Positions 18,263 through 26,430 of a stretch of 64,000 nt of DNA are shown one piece after another (position 1 is the first letter of the stretch; every line of letters begins with the position of its first letter). Both the position numbers and the translations under genes were made by a program. This DNA is from Celerinatantimonas yamalensis (GTDB lineage Bacteria > Pseudomonadota > Gammaproteobacteria > Enterobacterales > Celerinatantimonadaceae), in NCBI RefSeq assembly GCF_046054155.1, contig NZ_JBEQCT010000002.1, positions 434,001 through 498,000 of the forward strand. The letters are read 5' to 3'. The notes below the pieces were generated by a model. That model was not told where the DNA came from, did no database searches, and saw only the letters and a program-made list of their open reading frames with translations.

Positions 18263-19333
18263 ATGTCTCAATCGCATCAACGTCAATCAACTGACAGTGC
18301 CTTATTATCACCCTTATTCTGGCAAGTTGCTGGCATCATGGCACTTGCCATCCGGCTCGTGTCTGGCTGGACATACTGGGGCGGTGCGAGTCGGCGTCTC
18401 ATCTATGCAACCGCAAAGCTTGATCCAACCTCTCACGCCTATTTAGCCAATAAGCTGGTGCATGCTGCTCCGGGTATGGCGCTAGATTTAAGTGGCTTCA
18501 TGTATTGGTTGCTTAACCACAGCACGCTGCTGCATGTGGCGATTATCTTCTTTACACTAGTTGAGCTGGTTGTTGGTGTAGGCTTAATTATTGGTTTTGC
18601 AACGCGACTCATGTCTATCATCGGGTTGGGCCTTGCCTGCACCTTGATGATTATATTTGGTTGGATGGGCACCACCTGTTTAGATGAGTGGACTATGGCT
18701 GCGCTTGGCTTTGCCACCTCTGCGGTCACACTTTTAACTGGCGGCGGGCGCTACGCGGTCGACCAATTATTTCAAGGCGCCATTGAACGGAAAAACATCC
18801 TCTGGGCGCGGTGGCTAACCAGTGGTCCTCTGCCACTCTCAACCCCACAAGTGATTAAATTCTCGACCATCATGGGGATTGTTTCTATTCTCTTCACGGT
18901 TGGTTTCTATGGCTACAACTTTGGTGCACTGGTTACCCCATTAGGTAAACGTATCGATAACGCTCATCACACCGTGGCGTTGTCACAGGCAACCATTCAA
19001 GGTAATTTGCTTAAAGTGCACAGCTATATCACCACTGGGCCAGATACCCAAGGCGCTTATATTGCACAGGTCTCATTAAGCCAAGATGGACACGTGTTAG
19101 CGACTTACCCAGCCTCATCACTGAAAGACAAAACCATTGTAACGATCCACAACCAATTTGCTCCTTGGTCAACTTGTAAAGCAATGGCTTATGCAGTGCG
19201 TTGCCAGCTCGGCTCAAAAGCGACGTGGTCGTTCAAACTGCCAGATGGACTGGCATTCAATAACACGCAGCCATTGACCCTGCAAATGAGTAATGTCGAA
19301 GGCAAAGCCTTTAAAATGACTATTCAGCCTTAA
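18263..19333 (+). CDS. DoxD-DoxA fusion membrane protein (thiosulfate:quinone oxidoreductase-like)
   Basis: The 356-aa protein joins two domains. The N-terminal part (about 20-180) is a DoxD-type four-helix membrane unit with LFWQVAGIMALAIRLVSGWTYW, a VELVVGVGLIIGFATRL segment and FGWMGTTCLDEW. The C-terminal part (about 205-356) begins with one membrane helix and continues as a DoxA-type extracytoplasmic domain with two cysteines (STCKAMAYAVRCQLG). In Acidianus the two subunits are separate and oxidise thiosulfate with quinone reduction; fused forms occur in bacteria. No sulfur-oxidation genes are nearby, so the substrate here is open. It is a single gene followed by a terminator. Confidence 0.8.
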   Translation: MSQSHQRQSTDSALLSPLFWQVAGIMALAIRLVSGWTYWGGASRRLIYATAKLDPTSHAYLANKLVHAAPGMALDLSGFMYWLLNHSTLLHVAIIFFTLVELVVGVGLIIGFATRLMSIIGLGLACTLMIIFGWMGTTCLDEWTMAALGFATSAVTLLTGGGRYAVDQLFQGAIERKNILWARWLTSGPLPLSTPQVIKFSTIMGIVSILFTVGFYGYNFGALVTPLGKRIDNAHHTVALSQATIQGNLLKVHSYITTGPDTQGAYIAQVSLSQDGHVLATYPASSLKDKTIVTIHNQFAPWSTCKAMAYAVRCQLGSKATWSFKLPDGLAFNNTQPLTLQMSNVEGKAFKMTIQP

Positions 19334-19363
19334 CCCATAAGGCAAGAACAGCACCATCTCATC

Positions 19364-19393
19364 AAAGCGAGCGTTTATACGTTCGCTTTTTTT
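19364..19393 (+). terminator. Rho-independent terminator after doxDA
   Basis: AAAGCGAGCG and CGTTCGCTTT arms (one G-T pair) enclose TTTATA and are followed by T's. Confidence 0.8.
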
Positions 19394-19410
19394 ATCCTCT
19401 CTAATAATAG

Positions 19411-19430
19411 TTTTTTAAGCGCCAGTGAAC
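19411..19430 (-). repeat. Internally deleted CRISPR repeat remnant
   Basis: The segment reads like the two outer ends of the I-F repeat (TTTTAAGC joined to GCCAGTGAAC) with the central hairpin part missing. It lies upstream of the first tandem unit and suggests the CRISPR locus once reached this far. Confidence 0.45.
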
Positions 19431-19504
19431 TGGGTGGATTCCCGGATTTCACATTCGTTACATCTGGGCTACGTCGAGCCTTGTTCAAACCTAAAACGCC
19501 TAAT

Positions 19505-20380
19505 GTAGCCCGGTAGTAGCGCAGCGGATGCCGGGGAATGAAATAAGTGTGTGCTAACAATCCATCCATGGAGCGGCTTACATCGGTCATCCATGACCTC
19601 ACTTCCTCAGGCTGCGAAACTTATCTTTCGGTCCTTCGTCACCTAAGCTGCCTGCTGTAGCCCGGTAGTAGCGCAGCGGATGCCGGGGAATGAAATAAGT
19701 GTGTGCTAACAATCCTTCCCTGGAGCGCCTCACATCGCTCATCCATGACCTCACTTCCTCAAGCTGAGAAACTTATCTTTCGGTCCTTCGTCACCTAAGC
19801 TGCCTGCTGTAGCCCGGTAGTAGCGCAGCGGATGCCGGGGAATAAAATAAGTGTGTGTTAACAATCCATCCATGGAGCGGCTCACATCGGTCATCCATGA
19901 CCTCACTTCCTCAGGCTGCGAAACTTATCTTTCGATCCTTCGTCACCTAAGCTGCCTGTTGTAGCCCGGTAGTAGCGCAGCGGATGCCGGGAAATGAAAT
20001 AAGTGTGTGCGAACAATCCTTCCCTGGAGCGCCTCACATCGGTCATCCATGACCTCACTTCCTCAGGCTGCGAAACTGTGTTTCGGTCCTTCGTCACCTA
20101 AGCTGCCTGTGCGGCAGTGAACGGTGGTTTAGTGAAGTGTGTGTTAACAATCCATCCATGGAGCGACTCACATCGGTCATCCATGACCTCATTTCCTCAG
20201 GCTGCGAAACTTATCTTTCGGTCCTTCGTCACCTAAGCTGCCTGCTGTAGCCCGGTAGTAGCGTAGCGGATGCCGGGAGATGAAATAAGTATGTGCTAAC
20301 AATCCTTCCCTGGAGCGGCTCACATCGGTCATCCATGACCTCACTTCCTCAGGCTGCGAAACTGTGTTTCGATCCTTCGT
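19505..20380. repeat. Six ~152-bp tandem units carrying half CRISPR repeats and a REP-like palindrome
   Basis: A GTAGCCCGGTAGTAGCGCAG block starts at 19505, 19657, 19809, 19961 and 20257, giving a regular period of 152 bases for the first four. Each unit has a REP-like palindrome (CCCGG to CCGGG, about 27 bases), a middle section with TCATCCATGACCTCA, and a last part ending CACCTAAGCTGCCTG. That last string is the left half of the adjacent CRISPR repeat and starts at 19640, 19792, 19944, 20095, 20240 and 20381. At 20095 and 20381 the complete repeat follows instead of the palindrome. The two units just before these complete repeats share their own variant (AACTGTGTTTCG instead of AACTTATCTTTCG), so a two-unit block of 286 bases has been duplicated. 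Minus-strand frames of about 64 codons recur in the units but look incidental. Confidence 0.9.
20095..20122 (-). repeat. Isolated complete I-F CRISPR repeat inside the tandem units
   Basis: It matches the array repeat at 25 of 28 bases, differing only at its first three plus-strand bases (CAC instead of TTT). The terminal array repeat at 20381 has the same three changes, so both derive from one ancestral terminal repeat. Confidence 0.85.
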
Positions 20381-21069
20381 CACCTAAGCTGCCTGTGCGG
20401 CAGTGAACTTGACCATTGGCAATAATAAAAGACGGCTGCATTTCTAAGCTGCCTGTGCGGCAGTGAACATCACCAAAACGGTGACCAGTCGTTCTATTGA
20501 TTTCTAAGCTGCCTGTGCGGCAGTGAACTTAAGTTCGACTGTTTTGGTATTCGCCCCTGTTTTCTAAGCTGCCTGTGCGGCAGTGAACTTGGGATTAAAC
20601 GGGATAAAAATTAACGATGATTTCTAAGCTGCCTGTGCGGCAGTGAACAAATCCTGAGAAATTTATTGATGATCCACATTTTTCTAAGCTGCCTGTGCGG
20701 CAGTGAACAGGTGTCAGGCCAATAACTCCTGACGCAGATGTTTCTAAGCTGCCTGTGCGGCAGTGAACGTGCTTAGCTTGTCAGATTGAGTATTTGTGTT
20801 TTTCTAAGCTGCCTGTGCGGCAGTGAACTTAGACCAAAACTCATATAACTCATTTTCTACATTTCTAAGCTGCCTGTGCGGCAGTGAACTAAAGTTGTGT
20901 CTTCTTTTTCATCGTCTTCGATTTCTAAGCTGCCTGTGCGGCAGTGAACTCTGGTTCAATTCAAGATTATGGATTCTTTATTTTCTAAGCTGCCTGTGCG
21001 GCAGTGAACGTCGAATATGGACTGGTCTTTTTGCTCTGCAATTTCTAAGCTGCCTGTGCGGCAGTGAAC
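20381..21069 (-). CRISPR. Type I-F CRISPR array, 12 repeats and 11 spacers
   Basis: The 28-bp repeat read on the minus strand begins GTTCACTGCCGCACAGGC and ends CTTAGAAA, the canonical I-F form with a small hairpin. Repeats start at 20381, 20441, 20501, 20561, 20621, 20681, 20741, 20801, 20862, 20922, 20982 and 21042. Ten spacers are 32 bases; the one at 20829-20861 is 33. The repeat orientation puts the leader and newest spacers at the high-coordinate end. The repeat at 20381 is altered at its last three bases, as expected for the oldest, terminal repeat. No cas gene occurs in the window, so the array is an orphan here and would depend on Cas proteins encoded elsewhere. Confidence 0.97.
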
Positions 21070-21240
21070 TAGAGCGTCAATCAAAATAAATAAATGACAC
21101 CAATAGGTTAGCTAAAAAATGAGGTTTTAACCCAAATTTTTAAGCACTTTTTAATTGATTGTTTTATATAAACTTTTTAAAGAGCAAAATAAAAGGGTCA
21201 AAATTAGGGTCAATTAACTGTCTAACATTCACCTTCAGCT
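21070..21240 (-). promoter_or_regulatory. Probable CRISPR leader
   Basis: An AT-rich stretch abuts the leader-proximal repeat. Read on the minus strand it contains a TATATAAA segment around 21165-21176 that could serve as a promoter element for the pre-crRNA. The position fits a leader; exact integration-host-factor sites were not found. Confidence 0.6.
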
Positions 21241-21341
21241 GTCAATCAACTCGTCACTATTTGAATCCATAGCGCTGGCATCGAGAGTGACGGCTCCGCT
21301 GTTCATTACCTGAATCATCAGCATCAAGCTAATCATACTCA

Positions 21342-22007
21342 TCATTTCAACGCGAATTGTTGCCACGGAGGGAGCCATTCGGTAAGTTGACTCTGATGCA
21401 CTAGAAACAGCTCACCTTGATTGGGTAGCCGCATCACTTCAATGGCTTGCCCTTGCCAATTGAACTGAAGACCAAAGGCATCCAGATACCCGCGATCAGC
21501 TCGCAAGCCAGCATAACGCTCATCGCCTAAAATCGGAGTACCTAAGCTTTTCATCATCACCCGCAGTTGGTGCGTTCGCCCAGTAGAGGGCCGCAGTAAA
21601 TATCCCCGAAGACCATCTCCTAAAGATTGGCTGATAAAACGCGTACGGGCAGGGTTTTCAAGAGTGCGCATCAACATCCAACTCCCAGAGCGCGCTTTTT
21701 GCATATCCCCTGTGATCATGCCCTGTTTTTTCTTTGGTTTGCCATAGGCCAACGCAAGATAGTATTTATTCATCTGATGGCTGGCAAATAGCGTCTGAAA
21801 CAGTGCTGCAGCTTGGGCACTTTTGGCAAATATAATCAGCCCAGAGGTCAGTTTGTCTAAGCGATGTACGGGCCACAGCGTTCCAAATTGTTGGTTCGCC
21901 AACTGGGCTAATCCAAGTTCATTCTCTTCGCAGTGAAAACTAACCCCAGCAGGCTTATCTAAAACAATAAAATCGTCATGCTCAAATACTAACGGCAATG
22001 GCATCAA
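21342..22007 (-). CDS. RluA-family pseudouridine synthase (RluA-like, uncharacterised branch)
   Basis: The 221-aa protein has the RluA active-site block PVHRLDKLTSGL with catalytic Asp at 51, the VLDKPAGVSFH strand, and RPSTGRTHQLRVMM. It would isomerise a uridine in rRNA or tRNA, but the site cannot be told. The sequence is shorter than RluA, RluC or RluD and has no S4 domain. It resembles a branch of RluA-like proteins seen in Vibrio and Shewanella. It lies 8 bases after modC on the same strand, so it is probably the last gene of the mod operon transcript. Confidence 0.85.
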   Translation of the reverse strand: MMPLPLVFEHDDFIVLDKPAGVSFHCEENELGLAQLANQQFGTLWPVHRLDKLTSGLIIFAKSAQAAALFQTLFASHQMNKYYLALAYGKPKKKQGMITGDMQKARSGSWMLMRTLENPARTRFISQSLGDGLRGYLLRPSTGRTHQLRVMMKSLGTPILGDERYAGLRADRGYLDAFGLQFNWQGQAIEVMRLPNQGELFLVHQSQLTEWLPPWQQFALK

Positions 22008-22015
22008 GCCTTCCC

Positions 22016-23095
22016 CTATAAAATAGCAACCGCTTTAAGTTGCGCCCAAACATGTAGGTTTGGTGCGAGTTTAAGATGTCTACACGAGTACCCTGACAAC
22101 TGTGCAAGCAATTCAGGGCCTTCATCATGATGCAGACGCAAACGGACCAGTCGTTCATCAGCGTTTGCAGCCGAGTCAATCGACACCACTTTCGCCGGCA
22201 GCCGGTTAAGGATTGAACTGTCTTGCGCCTGCGTTAAACTAATACTGACATCACTGGCAAAAATGCGACAGCGAATAGGCGTTCCCACTGACAAATCACG
22301 CTTGGATAAATACAATATCACCTTGCCATTTGATAGTTCAGTAAGGCCGTCATGATGGCCTGTCACCACCGCATTGATCACACTACTGGCTCCATCGGCA
22401 AACAAATGGGCGCTTTGTACATTGAGCAAAGTTTGTTGTAGCGGCCCGCTTAATCGCACCGAGCCTTGCTCCATTAACACTAAATGGTCGGCAAGACGAA
22501 TGACCTCTTCAGGCGCATGGCTAACATACACAATCGGAATTTTCAGCTCACGATGTAATCGTTCCAGATAAGGCAAAAACTCTCGCTTTCGGGCCAAATC
22601 TAAAGCTGAAAGCGGTTCATCCATGAGCAACAATTCAGGTGAGGTCAACAAGGCTCGAGCAATCGCAACCCGTTGGCGTTCGCCTCCAGAAAGCGAATAG
22701 GGACGACGCTTGAGCTTATCTTCAATGCCCAGCAGTTGACAAATATCATCAAAACGGCTCTGCCGCTGTGTCCTGTCCACCTGACGCCAGCCAAATTCTA
22801 GATTGCCGCGCACATCTAAGTGATCAAATAAGCTGGCCTCTTGGAACACATAACCAATCGCGCGCCGATGAGTGGGTACGAATAGTCGCCGAGATTCATC
22901 TTGCCAACAATGATCAGCCAACTGACAATAACTATTGGGCAAACGTTCAAGACCCGCTAAGGCGCGTAAAATCGTGGTCTTACCGCAGCCTGAAGCGCCA
23001 AATAATACGGAGATCCCGCTCGCAGGCAAGGATTCGTCAACATCTAAGCAAAATTCACGCAGCTGACGCTTAAAACGGATTTTTAACTCACTCAT
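22016..23095 (-). CDS. modC: Molybdate ABC transporter ATP-binding protein
   Basis: ModC powers molybdate import. The 359-aa protein has Walker A GASGCGKTT (about 33-41), the signature LSGGERQRVAIARAL and Walker B LLLMDEPLSALD. A C-terminal MOP/TOBE-type domain (from about 285, LPAKVVSIDSAAN and following) binds oxyanion and may sense molybdate. Its ATG overlaps the modB stop by 4 bases, showing translational coupling. Confidence 0.95.
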   Translation of the reverse strand: MSELKIRFKRQLREFCLDVDESLPASGISVLFGASGCGKTTILRALAGLERLPNSYCQLADHCWQDESRRLFVPTHRRAIGYVFQEASLFDHLDVRGNLEFGWRQVDRTQRQSRFDDICQLLGIEDKLKRRPYSLSGGERQRVAIARALLTSPELLLMDEPLSALDLARKREFLPYLERLHRELKIPIVYVSHAPEEVIRLADHLVLMEQGSVRLSGPLQQTLLNVQSAHLFADGASSVINAVVTGHHDGLTELSNGKVILYLSKRDLSVGTPIRCRIFASDVSISLTQAQDSSILNRLPAKVVSIDSAANADERLVRLRLHHDEGPELLAQLSGYSCRHLKLAPNLHVWAQLKAVAIL

Positions 23096-23775
23096 GCTTG
23101 CCTCACGCGCTGTTTCATTCGCCCATTGAGAATATAAGTGATGAGCAATGCCACAAACGAAAACGCCACTAGCACTGCGGCAAGTTGATTCGCTTGGCCA
23201 TATTCCAGCGCTTCAACATGATTATAAATTTCCACCGACATGACGCGTGTTTGACCCGGGATATTTCCCCCTATCATTAACACCACGCCAAATTCACCGA
23301 TGCTATGGCAAAAGCCTAAGATAGCAGCTGAAAAAAAACCGGGGCGAGCTAACGGTAATGCCACTTTAAAAAATGCCCGTAAAGGCGCAACCCGCAGCGT
23401 GGCCGCTACTTCCATCGGCCGTGACCCCATAGCAGCAAAGGCATTTTGTAGTGGCTGCAAGACAAACGGCAAGGTATGGATCACGCAACCAATCACAATA
23501 CCAGTAAAGGTAAAGGGTAACTGGGCAATGCCCAGCCAATGCGTAAGATGACCAATGGGACCTTGCGGTCCCATTAAGAGCAGCAAATAAAACCCTAACA
23601 CCGTAGGCGGTAAAACGAGCGGTAATGAGACAATAGCGCTAATAGTCGATTTCATACGGCTTTGTGTCTGCGACAACCACCAAGCCAACGGAGTGGTGCC
23701 GATCAATAAGACCAGCGTGACAATAACAGCTAACTTTAAGGTTAAAGCCATAACGGCTAGATCACTTTGTAACAT
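23092..23775 (-). CDS. modB: Molybdate ABC transporter permease
   Basis: ModB forms the inner-membrane channel of the molybdate importer. The 227-aa protein has about five membrane helices and the permease motif region with EVAATLRVAPLRAFFKVALP, which contacts ModC. SLPLVLPPTVLGFYLL and HSIGEFGVVLMIGGNIPG are typical ModB blocks. It lies between modA (45 bases upstream) and modC (4-base overlap). Confidence 0.95.
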   Translation of the reverse strand: MLQSDLAVMALTLKLAVIVTLVLLIGTTPLAWWLSQTQSRMKSTISAIVSLPLVLPPTVLGFYLLLLMGPQGPIGHLTHWLGIAQLPFTFTGIVIGCVIHTLPFVLQPLQNAFAAMGSRPMEVAATLRVAPLRAFFKVALPLARPGFFSAAILGFCHSIGEFGVVLMIGGNIPGQTRVMSVEIYNHVEALEYGQANQLAAVLVAFSFVALLITYILNGRMKQRVRQA

Positions 23776-23820
23776 CGGTGATAGTACCTGCTCGTTGTTC
23801 TACTCACTGAAATGAAGAAT

Positions 23821-24588
23821 TTATTGGTTATGTTTGGGGATATCATAGCCAAAGGAACGGATGATTTGTTGCGCTTTAGCGCTTTGCAAATAATTTAAAA
23901 AGGATTGAGCAGCAGCCTTGTGCACACTATTGCTGATCAACACGGCATCTTGACGAATTGGCGTATAGAGCTGATTGGGCACAATCCAGCCTGAACCTTG
24001 CGATAATTTACCGTCACGATACACTTGTGACAAGGCAACAAAGCCTTGCTTCACGTTACCGTAGTTCACATAAGAGAACGTTTGTGCAATATTTTGCCCA
24101 TAAACTAGTTTCGTTTGAAGCTGTTTGTATAGACCGAGTTTTTTCAGCACAGTGACCGAGGCTGCGCCATAGGGGGCCGCTTTGGGGTTGGCAATAGCCA
24201 ATTGTTTGAATGTTGCTGATTTTAAATAGTCAGAGTTTTGCGCGATTAAATCGGGCTGTTTAGACCAAAAAATTAAACGCCCTTGGGCATAGGTAAATTC
24301 ACTGCTAGCAACGCCCTGGTGATCTTTAACCAGTTTTTGAGGCCGGCGCTGATCAGCGGCTAAAAACAGGTCAAATGGTGCGCCATTGACAATTTGCGCA
24401 TAGAGTTTTCCCGTTGAACCAACACTTAATACGACATTATCATGACTTTGCTTTTGGTAATCAGCCACCAACAATTGTAGCGGTTTGTAAAAATTAGCAG
24501 CAACAGCAACATTCACCTCAGTGGCTTGCGTTTGCCATGCCACCAACAACGCAGCCCCTGCTATCACCCCGACTTTTATATTCATCAT
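23821..24588 (-). CDS. modA: Periplasmic molybdate-binding protein
   Basis: ModA captures molybdate and delivers it to ModBC. The 255-aa precursor has a signal peptide (about 1-22, TQA before TEVNVAVAANF). Oxyanion-binding blocks include VLSVGSTGKLYAQI and the NPKAAPYGAASV segment. The gene starts 13 bases after the modE stop, and a ribosome site AAGGG is 8 bases before the ATG. Gene order modE-modA-modB-modC on one strand indicates a single operon. Confidence 0.95.
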   Translation of the reverse strand: MMNIKVGVIAGAALLVAWQTQATEVNVAVAANFYKPLQLLVADYQKQSHDNVVLSVGSTGKLYAQIVNGAPFDLFLAADQRRPQKLVKDHQGVASSEFTYAQGRLIFWSKQPDLIAQNSDYLKSATFKQLAIANPKAAPYGAASVTVLKKLGLYKQLQTKLVYGQNIAQTFSYVNYGNVKQGFVALSQVYRDGKLSQGSGWIVPNQLYTPIRQDAVLISNSVHKAAAQSFLNYLQSAKAQQIIRSFGYDIPKHNQ

Positions 24589-24601
24589 TCAATCCCTTCT
24601 G

Positions 24602-25423
24602 TTAGATATCATAACGGCACAATACTACCGATGCAGGTGAAAACCCAACGCCGACAGTCTGTCCTAATTGAAGCGCTAACTGCTGTGAGCGCGCCTGTGT
24701 AATCAATGCGCCAAGACGCTTATGTTGACCGACCGCAATACTGAGTTGGCAGTGACGCGCATCCGGTAACATACGGATAATCTCGCCCACATAGTTATTG
24801 GCTGGGCGACGCGTTAGCGCATCAAGACGATAAACTTTCAGTTGCGGCGCTTTAATCAGCGCTAACACTTGTGTTCCGGGGGTTAACATGAGCTCGCTGA
24901 CCGATTCACTGGTCACTGATGCCTTAAGCTCAAAATCATCCCCTGCGCCAATCACCACCTGCGCATTCACACCATGCTGGCGAAGCGCTATAACTTTGCC
25001 GCTGAACTGATTGCGAGCGCTACTTTGAAAATGCATCTGGCGTAACATCCGGCGTACTTGATCTAATTGCAGATCAGGCTGCGCTTGCACTAAAGCACGC
25101 AGTTGCGCTAACGAATGCTGATATTCCAATTGCAGCGCCCGATATATTCGGATGAGTTGTCGTCCAGCGCTTGTCAGCAACGTTCCTCCACCATGACGCC
25201 CGCCACTTTGGCGAATCACTAATGGCTGCTCAGCTAAGTTATTCATGGTGTCTAAAGCATCCCACGCCGCCTTATACGACATTGGCAATGCTTTCGCTGC
25301 TGCATTTAATGAGCCATGCCGTTCAATAGCCTCCAACAAGCAGATCCGCTGCTCGCTGACCAGTGGATGCCCGCTAATTTGTAGTTGTAATGGCAACAAT
25401 GTTGTCAGAATTGCATCATTCAT
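24602..25423 (-). CDS. modE: Molybdate-dependent transcriptional regulator
   Basis: ModE binds DNA as a dimer when loaded with molybdate. The 273-aa protein has an N-terminal LysR-type winged helix (HGSLNAAAKALPMSYKAAWDALD, GGRHGGGTLL) and two MOP domains. The start is placed at 25423, where the N-terminus aligns with Escherichia ModE; the frame is open for 14 codons further upstream. This start codon lies inside a ModE-type palindrome, so the operon is probably autorepressed. In Escherichia modE is divergent from modABC; here it leads the operon. Confidence 0.92.
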   Translation of the reverse strand: MNDAILTTLLPLQLQISGHPLVSEQRICLLEAIERHGSLNAAAKALPMSYKAAWDALDTMNNLAEQPLVIRQSGGRHGGGTLLTSAGRQLIRIYRALQLEYQHSLAQLRALVQAQPDLQLDQVRRMLRQMHFQSSARNQFSGKVIALRQHGVNAQVVIGAGDDFELKASVTSESVSELMLTPGTQVLALIKAPQLKVYRLDALTRRPANNYVGEIIRMLPDARHCQLSIAVGQHKRLGALITQARSQQLALQLGQTVGVGFSPASVVLCRYDI

Positions 25424-25444
25424 TATATATCTCACTATATAACG
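25421..25444. promoter_or_regulatory. ModE box over the modE start codon
   Basis: The site reads CATTATATA, six bases, TATATAACG. The arms are inverted with one mismatch and match the known Mo-box layout TATATA-N6-TATATAACG. The minus-strand ATG of modE is at 25421-25423, at the edge of the box, so bound ModE would block initiation of the operon. Confidence 0.75.
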
Positions 25445-25453
25445 CCACTCCCT

Positions 25454-25477
25454 AAAAGGCCTCATTAAAGAGGCCTC
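25454..25477 (-). terminator. Rho-independent terminator after the HAD gene
   Basis: Read on the minus strand, AGGCCTC and GAGGCCT arms enclose TTTAAT and are followed by TTTT. It separates the HAD gene from the mod operon. Confidence 0.75.
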
Positions 25478-25518
25478 AGCGAGAGCTAATCGACTTATTC
25501 TAGGTGCAAATTACGCCA

Positions 25519-26331
25519 CTAGTCTTGATTTAAAACAAACCGTTCTATCACTTGAGCAACGCCATCTTCATCATTGGTTGCGGTCACGCAATCTGCTAGT
25601 GCTTTGGTTTGTTCATCGGCATTGCCCATTGCCACACCAAGTCCTGCCCAGCGCAGCATATGGTGATCATTCCCGGCATCACCCACACAAATCACTTGCT
25701 CGCGAGCGATATTAAGGTGCTCAGCCAACGCCGCTACCCCCGCCCCTTTATTCGCAGACGGGTGCATAAACTCGAGAAAATAAGGGGCACTGCGCAGCAC
25801 GCTAAAATCTTGGTGCCAAGTCACTGGCAGCCTATTGACTGCCTTTTGTAAGAGGTCGGCTTCATCGATCATCATCACTTTCACCATTGGCTCGTCATCA
25901 TCGAGCTGATCATAGTTCAGTGTCGTACAGGTGATCTCATTCATGAACGCTTCATGCTCGGTGTAATGGCTGAGCTTTGGCGTAATCAGCCCCCGTTGTA
26001 AACTAAAAGCATGGGTATGTACATTGAGCTCTTGCGCCATGGTGCCAATGCGTTTGGCATCACGGCCGGTTAATTGATGATTTCCCAGCACCAACGTACT
26101 ACCAAGCTGCTGAACCAACGCCCCGTTATAACTAATAACAAACTGACCATCTTGATCAAGCTCAAGGGTTTTTAGATGCATCAAGATCCCTTCAACTGGG
26201 CGACCTGAAGCTAATACGACAACCACACCCGCAGCTTGAGCAGCATGGATAGCTTGGATGGTTCGCGAAGAGATTTGGTGATTTGAATTCAGCGTTGTGC
26301 CATCAATATCAAGGGCAATCAATCGATACAT
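25519..26331 (-). CDS. Cof-type HAD sugar phosphatase, YidA-like
   Basis: This is a cytoplasmic phosphatase of 270 aa in the HAD superfamily, Cof subfamily. Motif I is ALDIDGTTLN, motif II ASGRP, motif III the lysine in SANKGAG, and motif IV VGDAGNDHHML. KVMMIDEADLL, VLRSAPYFLEF and GVGVAMGNA-type blocks (here AGLGVAMGNA) follow Escherichia YidA closely, so sugar-phosphate substrates are likely. Its ATG lies 7 bases from a perfect 14-bp inverted repeat and has no clear ribosome site outside that hairpin. Confidence 0.88.
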   Translation of the reverse strand: MYRLIALDIDGTTLNSNHQISSRTIQAIHAAQAAGVVVVLASGRPVEGILMHLKTLELDQDGQFVISYNGALVQQLGSTLVLGNHQLTGRDAKRIGTMAQELNVHTHAFSLQRGLITPKLSHYTEHEAFMNEITCTTLNYDQLDDDEPMVKVMMIDEADLLQKAVNRLPVTWHQDFSVLRSAPYFLEFMHPSANKGAGVAALAEHLNIAREQVICVGDAGNDHHMLRWAGLGVAMGNADEQTKALADCVTATNDEDGVAQVIERFVLNQD

Positions 26332-26338
26332 AAAAGAT

Positions 26339-26376
26339 GATTCTCTAAACTAAACATATCACTAGTTTAGAGAATC
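26339..26376. promoter_or_regulatory. Perfect 14-bp inverted repeat at the HAD gene 5' end
   Basis: GATTCTCTAAACTA and its exact complement enclose a 10-base loop. On the minus strand it covers the bases just before the HAD start codon, including the only AGAG-like ribosome site. It may be an operator, a translation-controlling hairpin, or a weak terminator for the upstream hemerythrin gene (TTTT follows shortly). Confidence 0.65.
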
Positions 26377-26430
26377 ACACCTTGATGTAAAGATAAAGCC
26401 AAAGCGGCAGACTTTAAATCGACAAACGAA

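Noticed and set aside
19375..20383. Three similar minus-strand frames of 64-75 codons
   Set aside because: They are the same frame read through the tandem satellite units. There is no recognisable domain or consistent ribosome site, and the frame breaks in other units.
20823..21089. An 88-codon plus-strand open frame
   Set aside because: It runs through the CRISPR array and translates the repeats into a recurring FLSCLCGSEL-like string, so it is not a gene.
21070..21341. Possible cas gene or small RNA beside the CRISPR leader
   Set aside because: No open frame of useful size and no recognisable structure; the next gene is an unrelated pseudouridine synthase.
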